A stretch of 64,000 nucleotides of DNA. Origin: Limnomonas spitsbergensis (lineage: Eukaryota; Chlorophyta; Chlorophyceae; Chlamydomonadales). Positions within the stretch are counted from its first letter, which is position 1, and the number at the start of each line of letters is the position of its first letter. Below are positions 23,301 to 35,200 of this stretch, piece by piece. The stretch spans positions 682,001 through 746,000 of the forward strand of contig JAYJMM010000021.1 in assembly GCA_037349105.1 (NCBI GenBank), read 5' to 3'. The position numbers were made by a program, and so were the translations under genes. A model generated the notes under the pieces. The model was not told the origin of the DNA, searched no databases, and worked only from the letters and a program-made list of their open reading frames with translations.

Positions 23301-26300
23301 AGATGTTTATTTTAGGTTGATTTAGCTACACTTCAGCTACACCCCGGCCCTCAGCCAGCAGGGCTTGGTGCATGGTAAACCCTACTGTATTGGGGCTTGG
23401 CTGTGGGGACAGTCAAAATTTGGTCCCCATGGGCCTAGGGGTAGCTGCCCAGTGGACCTCTGAAAGTGGTCTGGTACACTTTAACTCTAGACTAGGGCCT
23501 CAAATAAATACTGCGGCTCGCACACAGCTTGTGTGTGTCCAGGGCATTGCGCATAGGGATAAGGCGTACAGAATACATACAATTCTAGGTACGGCGTGTC
23601 CAAGGGATATACACTGTTGAGGTACATCAGGGTTGTCGTATGTGGGGGTGAACAGTTAAAGGTCAGATGCTGGGGTGGGTTCAAGTATACAGGGTTTACG
23701 GGACATGTTGTACGTATGCAGTATGTTATATACTGTTAAGTAAACAGGATATGCTGTACTATTTGAGTACACATTTGTCTGTCTGTCTGTCTGTCTGCCT
23801 GTATGTATGTATGTATGTCTGTCTGCCTGTATGTATGTATGTCTGTTGTATTTAGTATGTTATATTCTGTTAAAAACCGATACGGTATACAGTACATGCT
23901 ATACTATTTGTGTACATGAACAGTGCCGGTATACACTATATATTCTGTATACCGTAAATAAGGCCACCTTAATCCCTGCTTGCAAGTGGCTCGTGAGAGA
24001 TGTGATTCCCAACTCCTGGCTTGTACATTGATGAGATACTGATATCCCCCCTCGAAGGAGCATTTTCAAGGCGTACGACCAAGGCGGGAGCGGCGAGCTG
24101 AGGAAACAGGTGGGCCCCAGGTCAAGCTGTGCTCATGGCTACCACCTGAGTAATGAAAGTAATAATGACACCACTTGGGGGCCTCTGCTTCCCCCAAGTG
24201 GTGCCATCATTACTTTTCATGCCTCACTGATAACTGACTCTTCAGCAGTAGCAGCACCTGCAGGAGGCCGGGTGAGCACACAGCCTAGAAAAATGGCACT
24301 GGCTTGAGGCTACATCAGAAACACAGAATTTGCAGTAAGCTCAAGGAACATGTCATTATGGCATTGTCTGATCACATTATGATGTGATGAACCGTGTATA
24401 CACGCGGCCCATATATTGGGGCCAATTTATGTATATAGGGTATGGGTGCTTTATACCGTGTTCACGTGGGGACGGCATGTACGGGACTGGCTAGATAGGC
24501 GAGTCGTCCATTCAATATCCATCTCAGGTTTCCTGGTGCCGACACAGATGAGATCATGGGCACTCTGGGTAACAATCCTCTCAGCCTCCGATGGTCCACC
24601 CTTGCATGCTGCCGCAGACTCTATCACTGCGCCGCTTGACATGGCCTGGCAAAGCATTTCTCTCTGTTGTTGTTTTGACAGAATATGCTCACCAGCCAAC
24701 CTCAGCCCTTTTAGAAGGGGCCAGGCAGAGCGAACCGTCAGGAAAGCTAGGAAGAGGCGCAATCAAGCTCTGTCGCTGCGCAGCTTGACGCGGCAATGTA
24801 ATGCGTAGCCCGCACAGTCTGTGGCTGTATAGAAAATCTGAACCTGATCTCCACCTGCTGGCCCACCCTTGCTTGCTGCCTCAGATCTGTCGCTGTGCCG
24901 CTTGAAGCGGCAATTCACAGCATTGTCTGCACAGTCCGTTGATGCTGTAGATAACCCCCCTCTGACCCTAAACCCTAAACCCTAACCCTAAACACTTAAC
25001 CCTAAACCCGTTTGCACTCTGGGCACTAAAGCTGCCGGCTAGGCGATGTCGGCTGGGCCACTGCCTTGTACAGTCACATGGCTTTCAAGGTGAATCAGCA
25101 CAGGGTTCGTAAAACAATGCCAGGTGCCAACATGGTTTTAAGCTCAAGAATAAGGCTTTTTACCCTGAACCCATGATTTAGGTCCCAAGTAACGAAACAG
25201 CCGTGCTCAATTCGTTTGAGTTCCTTGTGTGGCTTACTAAGATGTGGCAGTGTGTGTGTGTGGGGGGGGGGGGAATCAGCTTTGGTGCTTCCAATCGGCC
25301 TCCACACCGGCGTCCATACTTCTACATCGTCCATACTTCCACTCAGCCTCCACACCTGCTATCTAGACTGGCCCTTCTCCCCCGCTGCTCCCATACACGC
25401 TTCCTTTGAAGGTGGATGGGTTCCCAGCGGTCCGCTTGGCACAAGGAGCACATGCTGGAGTGCGACATCTCTGTTGACGGCCTGGTGAAGCTGATGGGCG
25501 GACTCGTTTACCTGCTGGAGCGCAAAGGGCTGGTCAAGCAGATGCCGTTCTTTCGGTGGGTTATTTGTGAAGCCGGCTGTGAAAGCATAGCAAGTTTGTG
25601 AATGGCTATTCATGTGGGGAGGGGGGGTGAAGTGGGATATCCAGTGGGAGCCAAGGTCTTTAAATGCCTGCAGGTCGGTAGTATACTTTCATGCTTCACT
25701 CCTGCGCCTTTTAGCACCTAGCTGGCTTCTCTGGCAGGTAGGACACCCCAATACAGCCATTTTCATCGTCTTGTAGCATTCGTACTGTGTTGGTGTTACT
25801 GATGCCTTCTCGGCAGATAAACGTTGCATAGCGTTATTGTTTTCATTCAAAATCGTTATCCTGGTGCTGTGAAACGGCTGGTTTCTAAGGAGAAAGGTGC
25901 ACTTAGTTTTGCCTGAAGAAATTATTCCCGCGCTGAATTTCGTTGGTCCGGGTCCCAGGTGCGTCCCAGGTCACCCCGCAGCCCTGGTAGGGTGGACTGG
26001 AGGCTCTGTCCTGTAACCTCGAGGATCAAGCATGGCGTCCAGAAGCTGCTGTGGATCTGAAGCCCTCTGAATATTTCAAAGCTTTGTCTCATCTCCCTCC
26101 TGTGCCCCCATGTAGGGATTGGCTGGAAAGTGTGAAACGCGGTACTGTGCTGCAATTGGGGAGCACGATGAGCGCACCTCCGCTGTATGGTGAGATTTGA
26201 ACGTTTTGTATCCGAACTGAATTATATTTGCACTGTTTTATTATTATTTTTGTCCAGCCACTGGGTAGCATGATGAGCGCATGTGTCTCACACAAGGAGA

Positions 26301-29300
26301 TTTAAATGTTTGGTATCCAAAAGAAGATCAGGCCATGACGGGTACCGTCGTTGTAGTGTGATCTAAATTATGAGACGCGAATTAAATTTTGGCGAATTAA
26401 ATCTGAAGCACATGAGCAGAAGCTGAGCAACAGGGCAGCATGCAGCTGGCAACAGGCATGACCAGAAACTGGGCGGCAAAGCGGTAGGCAGCAGGCAGGA
26501 GTAGAAGCTGGGCAGCAGGGTAGCAGGCAACAGACAGGAGTAGAAGCTGGGCAGTGACAGAGGCCCGGACACCCTGAACTCCATTCCGGCCTTGCGTCCA
26601 GAAACAACTGAGCTTTGCGCTCCTCCAAAAACAACAAATCTACAAAAATGGGTCTCAATACTGCGTGCACGAACGAGAACTTTGATGGCAAATCTGTTCC
26701 GCGTCAAAACAGCGATTTAAGGCCGTCGGGAAGCCGCGGCCGACCCCTATTGCCCCGCTGAACAGAAAAAGATTAAGATGGACCTAAACACAAAAATGCT
26801 GCAAAAATGGGGCCGAACGCTGCTGGCACGGACGAGAACTCGGACTTTGAAACGTCGACAGGATCTGACTGAAGATGGTTGTATAACTAATCCCTTGTGT
26901 TTCTTCTACACGGGTATAAACCTTATCTGGGGAGGAAAGTACCGGTATGGCAAACTGGGGCAAACGAAACAATATAAGTATGATTTTGATTAAGCAAATT
27001 AGTACTGAAAGCCCTTCAAAACAATGGGATAACGAAAAGAGATTGCGACTATCCTCCTGGCGACTACAGTGCAACATTCCACTTTTTCTAATTTCAGATT
27101 TCAGTGAACCGGGTATAATCAAGCCCACAAATTAAATATTCTGAACTAACTTAAAACGATGCAACCAGAAAGGATTGTAAATGTAATTGTTTTCATGAAA
27201 TTGAATTGAGGTTGTTTCCGGGATATCGGCTTTGTTGGGCTCGGGAAGGAGCCAAGTATGGAGGTACGGGGAAGGGACCTCATGCATATGGTGCTTTGAT
27301 TCATACATTGAGGCCCACCCTACTTATCTGGTCTCCCTCCTCATGCAGGTGACTGGAAGGGGACTGTGGACTTGTTGGTGTGGAAGCTGCATGTGGAAGA
27401 TCTGAATGGCTCCGCAAAGCTTCTGTGAGCGGTGAAAGTGGGGTGAGGGGGGTTGAGGGGCTAGGTCTAAGGACAAAAAGGGTGAGGGGGGCTGAGGGGC
27501 TAGGTCTAAGAACGAAAAGTATGAGGGGGGCTGAGGGGCTAGGTCTAAGGACAAAAAGGGTGAGGGGGGCTGAGGGGCTAGGTCTAAGGACAAAAAGGGT
27601 GAGGGGGGCTGAGGGGCTAGGTCTAAGGACAAAAAGGGTGAGGGGGGCTGAGGGGCTAGGTCTAAGGACAAAAAGGGTGAGGGGGGCTGAGGGGCTAGGT
27701 CTAAGGACAAAAAGGGTGAGGGGGGCTGAGGGGCTAGGTCTAAGGACAAAAAGGGTGAGGGGGGCTGAGGGGCTGGGTCTAAGGACGAAAAGGGTGAGGG
27801 GGGCTGAGGGGCCAGGTCTAAGGACAAAAAGGGTGAGGGGGGCTGAGGGGCTAGGCCTAAGGACAAAAAGGGTGAGGGGGGCTGAGGGGCTAGGTCTAAG
27901 GACGAAAAGGGTGAGGGGGGCTGAGGGGCTAGGTCTAAGGACAAAAAGGGTGAGGGGGGCTGAGGGGCTAGGTCTAAGGACAAAAAGGGTGAGGGGGGCT
28001 GAGGGGCTAGGTCTAAGGACAAAAAGGGTGAGGGGGGCTGAGGGGCTAGGTCTAAGGACAAAAAGGGTGAGGGGGGCTGAGGGGCTGGGTCTAAGGACGA
28101 AAAGGGTGAGGGGGGCTGAGGGGCCAGGTCTAAGGACAAAAAGGGTGAGGGGGGCTGAGGGGCTAGGTCTAAGGACAAAAAGGGTGAGGGGGGCTGAGGG
28201 GCTAGGTCTAAGGACAAAAAGGGTGAGGGGGGCTGAGGGGCTAGGTCTAAGGACAAAAAGGGTGAGGGGGGCTGAGGGGCTAGGCATAAGGACAAAAAGC
28301 ATGGATGGAAAAGCTACTGTCAGTGTTGAACATGGGGTGATGGGGACGGAGGGTGCAGAGGACTGGGAAGGCTTATTGCACTTGCGGGTGTGGAAGCTGA
28401 ACATCAAAGATCTCAAGAGCTCAGCAAAACTGTAAGAGAGTGGTTAACAGGGGCAAGGGGAGGAGGGTGTTGGAGGCAGAGGGGGCAGGGAATCAGCAAT
28501 ACTGTTAAAAGCAGTCTGTTGTTACAATTTGGTTGCATCTGCCCGAGAGCCCTTCTGAATACTGCCGGCAATTAAACAACTTCCGAGCATCCTGGAACAC
28601 AACTCTTAGTACTTCCTACTATGATGAGCTGTCCTATTGGGCCCCCACCTCCTCCTCCAATTCATTTTGCTTTCAAAACCCTCTTTCTGCCTCTATTAAG
28701 TTCCCTGGTCTGCCCATAGGTATGATTTCATGGTTCAGAAAGAGGATGCCCTGGATGAGTGCATCAGCACCCTGCCGTCCCTGCCCGAGGTGCTCGGCAT
28801 GGAACCAGCGGACAAGTTCCGAGCAGTCAACAAGTACCTGGTAAGCATGTGGGGAATGGTGGGCATGTGGGGAATGGTTGGCATGTGGGGAATGGAGGGC
28901 ATGTGGGGAACGGAGGGCATGTGGGGAATGGTGGGCATGTGGGGAATGGTGGGCATGTGGGGAATGGTGGGCATGTGGGGAATGGTGGGCATGTCGGGAA
29001 TGGTTGGCATGTGGGGAATGGAGGGCATGTGGGGAATGGAGGGCATGTGGAGAATGGAGGGCATGTGGGGAATGGAGGGCATGTGGGAAATGGAGGGCAT
29101 GTGGGGAATGGAGGGCATGTGGGGAATGGAGGGCATGTGGGGAATGGAGGGCATGTGGGGAATGGAGGGCATGTGGGGAATGGAGGGCATGTGGGGAATG
29201 GAGGGCATATGGGGAACGGAGGGCATGTGGGGAATGGAGGGCATGTGGGGAATGGAGGGCATGTGGGGAATTGTGGGCATGAGGAAAGCATCCTAGCATT

Positions 29301-32162
29301 GTTCCAATACTTGGTGGATGTGCGGAGGGATGGCGAGTAGGTGTCGTATCATTGGTGCGCGCGCGTGCGGCAAGAAGGCATCCTTATCCATATATTCATA
29401 TAGGTACCGGTATTCATATAGGTATTCATAAATTTATATCATTGTGTCAACACTGGCCATCCTCTAACTGTTCTTCTGATTGTGGCACGATCATTTCAAT
29501 GTGTGTGTGTAGATGCTGCTGGTGGGTCTGCTGAGGTGGAACAAGTCCCGGGCCAGACAGGCTAAAGTGTTTGCAGCGGCCTCGGAGAAGTACCGGCTGA
29601 AAGCGGTAAGACTTGAGGGTAAAGGTTTAAGGGCCACGCAGAGACAGGGTTGAAGGTTAAGGGTCCTGCAGGTACAGGGTTAAGGGCAAGAGGTCACGCA
29701 GGGATATGAAGCGTTGTTGAAGCAAGGGTTGAGGGTAGCACAGGGAAAGGTCAAGGGTTGAGGGTGATGCAGGGCTAAGTTTAGGGTTGAGGGTAGCACA
29801 GGGATAGGCTGATGGTTGAGGGTGATGCAGGGCTAAGTTTAGGGTTGAGGGTAGCAGAGATAGGCTGATGGTTCAGGGTCTGGGGCAATGCAGGGATAGG
29901 ATGCCATGATAGAGCAAGATGTGTGAGGTAAGAGCTGTGCCACTATATGTTTCCATTTTTGCCCACCCAAGCCACTTGACGTACTGGGTTCTCAAGCCCT
30001 TCTCCTCATCTTTCATGCTATGACATGGTTGGGTGCCGGGGTGCTGCACGGATCAAGCCTCCTGGATCTCCTGAGCTTAGGCATGCTGCTATTTTGTTAT
30101 CTAATGCTGATCATAAGTATGCTGATGACCTGAACAGCATCCACATACTACTGCAAGAAAGGTAGGATGAGGGTGCTGAGGGAACTTGAGGGAGGTTTGC
30201 TGGTTTGTATAATGTGGACTTCTTATCTCATGGGTTTACAACATAATTTAATCAGTGCTTTGTCAATTACTGTCCTTACGGTGGCTGAATTGCGTAGCTG
30301 AGTTTCAGTCACCGTAATTTCAAGGCAAAGTCAGCTACATTTACCAGTAAGAAACCGTAATTACGAACACAATTTCTGGATTACGGCGCAATTGCACAGG
30401 ACTGAATTTAATAAATACGCCAATGACTATGATGAGGGTCCCTTGCAGGTTTCCTTTTCTTCTCGTTAAGGAAAGTTCTTTCTGCGGTCTTTTGAAAGTA
30501 AAAACAATTATAATCGATGGTGCCTCCCTCATTTTTATTTGTGTGAAACGCTTCGCTGTTTTTGTTGAAATTGCTGTGCCGCCAATTTCCCATCCATTGC
30601 TGTCCAGAAATATGCGGATGACTCTGAGCTGGCCTCCCGAATGGTGCTGAAGAAGAAACCGAAAGCAGGGAGCAGGTCTGCCAAGTCCTGGTTTAACTTC
30701 TAGCTCGTGAGCAGCATGGTTCACCTCAAGGTATGCAGAAGAGTTGAAGACCCATAATCAACGTTTGTACATTACGCAAATACGTGGAGATCTAGTGTGG
30801 AGATCTAGTGGAGATGCTAGTTGTACAATACTTCAAAAGGTGAGCTTATTCAACTCGCAGATACGGTACTTAACCAATCGCAATATCTAGAGTTCATTCT
30901 CCAAGGGTTCTGGATATTATATTGAGGTGCCAAAGTGTGTAGGGTTCAGTTTTCAAGATGTTTGAGGTGATGGGATGCAGTTGAAGTATGGCTGTTGGTT
31001 CTGCGGTGGATCCTTGACTGTGATATCTGCGATGTGATTGGACAAGGGGCACTTGACCCACCGGCAGTGATTCTTTTTTCAGTAACTCAGCTACATGTCA
31101 GCTACCTACCGGCCTCTGGCCAGAGGCATCATTTGTGGCCAGCCTTGCTGCTTTGGCCTCCAGTAGTAGGAGGGAATCGGTTTGGTTCCAATCGGGTCTT
31201 TGGCGGCCGCGGAGCGGCCTGCCTAAGGTGTTCTTGTAGCCGGAAAAATAGTAACTGTCCCCTGGTGCATGGTGCATGGGGCATGGTGCATGGGGCATGG
31301 GGCAGTGAGTATGGTCCCATGACTCACATCATTGGCGGCATCTGATATGGGTACAGTCTAGGGAGGAATGTGTGTCCTGGGTGTTATGGACGGTGGGCCG
31401 GAGATGGTGGATGGTGGGATGTGTTTCATGGACGGTGGGCCGGGGTTGGTGGGCTGGGGATGGTGGGCCGGAGATGGTGGATGGTGGGAGGTGGTGCATG
31501 GACGGTGGGCCGGAGATGGTGGATGGTGGGAGGTGGTGCATGGACAATGGTTTATGGACGGTGGGCCGGAGATGGTGGATGGTGGGATGTGGTTCATGGA
31601 CGGTGGGCCGGGGTTGGTGGGCCGGAGATGGTGGATGGTGGGAGGTGGTGCATGGACGGTGGGCCGGAGATGGTGGATGGTGGGAGGTGGTGCATGGACA
31701 GTGGTTTATGGACGGTGGGCCGGAGATGGTGGATGGTGGGATGTGGTTCATGGACGGTGGGCCGGGGTTGGTGGGCCGGGGATGGTGGGCCGGAGATGGT
31801 GGATGGTGGGAGGTGGTGCATGGACGGTGGGCCGGGGACGGTGGGCCGGAGATGGTGGATGGTGGGAGGTGGTTCATGGACAGTGGTTTATAGACGGTGG
31901 GCCGGGGATGGTGGATGGTGGGAGGTGGTTCATGGACGGTGGGCCGGTGGGGGTGGTAAGAGGTAATCGATAGGCGATGGGTGATGGGCGGAGGGTGCTG
32001 TTATGCTGACAACTTTCAAAACCCAGTTTCATTTTCGCCCGCTCTCAAGCTTCACCCATCCTGCCTTCATGGTATCGACGCTGGATCTGATGACCCTAAA
32101 ACCCTAAACCCTAAAACCCTAAGCCCTAAAATGATGAAGCACTCGTCAGCCCCTCAACTCTT

Positions 32163-32202
<40 letters not shown>

Positions 32203-35200
32203 CGCACACCTTCCGCTTGCGAACACCGCGGTACTTAGTTTAAATTCTCCTCACATTTCGCATGCTTGTTTTTACTCAGTACGGGCCGAGCGAGGCCCTC
32301 AATGTTGACCACATCAACGAGGCCAGCTCAGCACTCACTAGGTGGATGACTGCCAACCGGACGACAGCTCAGCAGACCTACAAGACACAAGTGAGTGCAA
32401 TACTGCAGTATGTATGGTAGACAAGCCTTCGACTGGTGGCTGGGTCAGGGCTTGCTGCACCAGAATGGCTGCCAACGGGACGACAGCCCAGCAGAACTGT
32501 AAGTTACAGGTGAGAGCAGTGTCTACTGGAGACAAGCCTGGACCTCCCTTCAGCCGGTGGCCGGAGCAGGCCCTGCAGTACCGGAATGGCTGCCAATCAT
32601 TCAACGGATCAGCATGAATGTAAGTCACTGGTGAGTGCAGTGTCTACTGGAGACAAACCTGGACCTCCCTTCAGCCGGTGGCCGGAGCAGGCCCTGCAGT
32701 ACCGGAATGGCTGCCAATTATTCAACGGATCAGCATGAATGTAAGTCACTGGTGAGTGCAGTGTCTACTGGAGACAAACCTGGACCTCCCTTCAGCCGGT
32801 GGCCGGAGCAGGGCTTGCAATACCGGAATGGCTGCTAATTATACGACAGCTCAGCGTAATCATAAGTCACAGGTGAGTGCAAGGTCCATTGGAGCCAAAC
32901 CTGGACCGCCCTTCGGCCGATGGCCGGAGCAGCGGAGTTTTTGGCACCAGGATTGCCGCCAATCGTATAATAGCTTGACATAAGTAAAAGTAAGTCACAG
33001 GTGGGCAAAACTTCAAGTCGCATGTTAGTGGATATGGCAGCAAGGCAGGGGACTGCTAACCGTGCAACAGCTCAGCATGGCTAATTCACAGATGAATTGA
33101 TCCGGATACTTTTCAGGGAACTGATGCGGCTGGAGGTTTAAATTGCAAATCGACCAAAGATGGCCCAAGCCGGCAGGGTGCCTGTAACTTGCTCTGTTAT
33201 TCCGGTCGGCCTTGCCTGGCCCATTCTTAAGAGGCTTTAAGGTGGACTTTTAGACAGACACCGGAATCTTTACCAAAACCCAGATTCCAGGGCGTTTGGG
33301 GCTTAAACCTTGAACCCTAAACCCACATTCCGGGTCTTCAGGAGGTAAGTCCCTTAACCCAAAACCCATATTCCAGACGTTTAAGAGTTAAATCCCTTTA
33401 CCCTTGACCTTTATTCCAGGCCTTAAAGAGTTAAATCCCTTTACCCTAAACACATATTCCAGACCTTTAAGAGTTAAATCCCTTTACCCTAAGCACATAT
33501 TCTAGGTCTTCAGGAGTTAAATCCCTTTACCCTAAGCACAATTCCATGCCTTAAAGATTTAAATCCCTTAACCCATATTCTAGGTCTTCAAGAGGGAAGT
33601 CCATTTACTAAAAACCCATATTCCAGACCTTAAAAAGAGTTAAATCCCTTAACCCTTAACCCTTATTCCAGGCCTTAAAGAGTTAAATCCCTGAACCCGA
33701 ATACCAGATTCCAGACCTTTAGGAGCTAAATCGCTTATCCCATACTCCAGGGCTATAAGCCTGTTGGCTTGCATTTATGAATGGCAGGCTGGTCATCCCT
33801 GATGGCTGTTCATTACCATACTGGACTGCTTTTATTTTGTTTCTAAAAACTATAAAAATGCCTGGAGCTGCTCGTGGCCTATGCCTGGTGCACCAACAGG
33901 TCTGCACCCCAGTTTGCCTGCCAGAACTGACAGTAGTTCCCTTGGCATGGCAGCATGTGTCTTTTTGTGGCGTGATTTTACAGTGCAGCGGAGCGTCACA
34001 TTATGAGCATGGGACAGGTGCCCACAAACCGGTTTTAGCACTAAATGCACTGGGACAGCGAGCAAACAACTGTGACGCCCTGGGCAGGCAACCCACACAC
34101 AGCCACTGACCAATGACATGGGAGTGAAGCCCATCGAATAGAAGCCACAATGGGCTCATTCCTACTCAATGGGCTCATTCCCACTTCTTTGCTGCATGGC
34201 CGCTTCTTTGCTGCATGGCGGCTTCTTTGCTGCATAGTGGCAGACCTATGGTCAAATCTTTGAGCCCTCCATTTGTTTTGCCTCACTCCTTCAGCCTCAC
34301 TCATCTAGCCTCACTCCTCTAGCCTCACTCCTCTAGCCTCACTCCTCTAGCCTCACTCTAGCCACACTCTTCTTGCATCACTCTTGTTGCCTCACTCCTT
34401 TAGCCTCACTCTTCTTGCCTCACTCCTCTGCTGCACTTCACCAGATGTTTTGACATGTTTGTTCCATGTCCAGGCTCGCTCGATCGCTCCCCCCGCCGTG
34501 TCGGCCTTCCACCACAAGTACATGACCGCAATGTCTCCCAGCACGGTGCTAGCAGCAGCGGCAGCAGAGCACTCCTCGCAACAGGACAGCGCATCCGACC
34601 GAGCGGAGCGGGACTGGGCGGAGGGCGGGAATTTGACGGATGGCAAGCCCTTGCGAAGCTCCTCATCCTTCAGCTGTTCCCCTTTCAACCATTGGCAGAG
34701 GAGCGGGTCGCTTGGCAGCAATTCACCGCTGAAGAGCGCAAGCCCGCTGGGAACGGGGCACCTGAAGGGGCACCTGCAAGTGGACACTCCCTTGAGGATG
34801 ACTGACCCAGGACGTGGGAGCAGGTATGAGGACTAAAAACCCTGAACCCTAAATCTGTGAGGTGGGAGCAGGTATGAAGACAACACAAACTTAACCTGGG
34901 TTGTGGGAGCAGGTATGAAGACTACCCCCCCCCCTTCAAACCAGAACCCAGGACGTGGGGGTAGGTGGGATGACTCTGAGGGCGCAGGGGGGGACAAAGC
35001 AGAGTTTCTTTCTTCAGCTATCAGTCCACCTTGGGCAGGACGCCTCGCGGCCGTCAAAGGCCAGATTGGGACCAAACCTGGACCGGCCTACGACTTGTGG
35101 CCAAGGCAGCATAGCTGGCGACAAATAAGACCACGGGCCAGAGGCTGGAGTGTGGCTGACATGACGCTGATTCACGGGGGAAATTAACAATGGAACAAAG

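Noticed and set aside
27301..28435. Long frames on both strands (about 320-370 codons) with 13-residue repeats
   Set aside because: They are produced by the 39-bp minisatellite; every frame without a stop in the unit stays open. Not a repeat protein.
28841..29285. CRISPR-like array
   Set aside because: Repeats are contiguous with no unique spacers, and the genome is eukaryotic.
28673..29340. Five overlapping frames with hexapeptide repeats
   Set aside because: Artefact of the 18-bp minisatellite in an intron.
31329..31973. Pro/His-rich and Trp/Gly-rich frames
   Set aside because: Artefact of the intronic GGTGG-type minisatellite.
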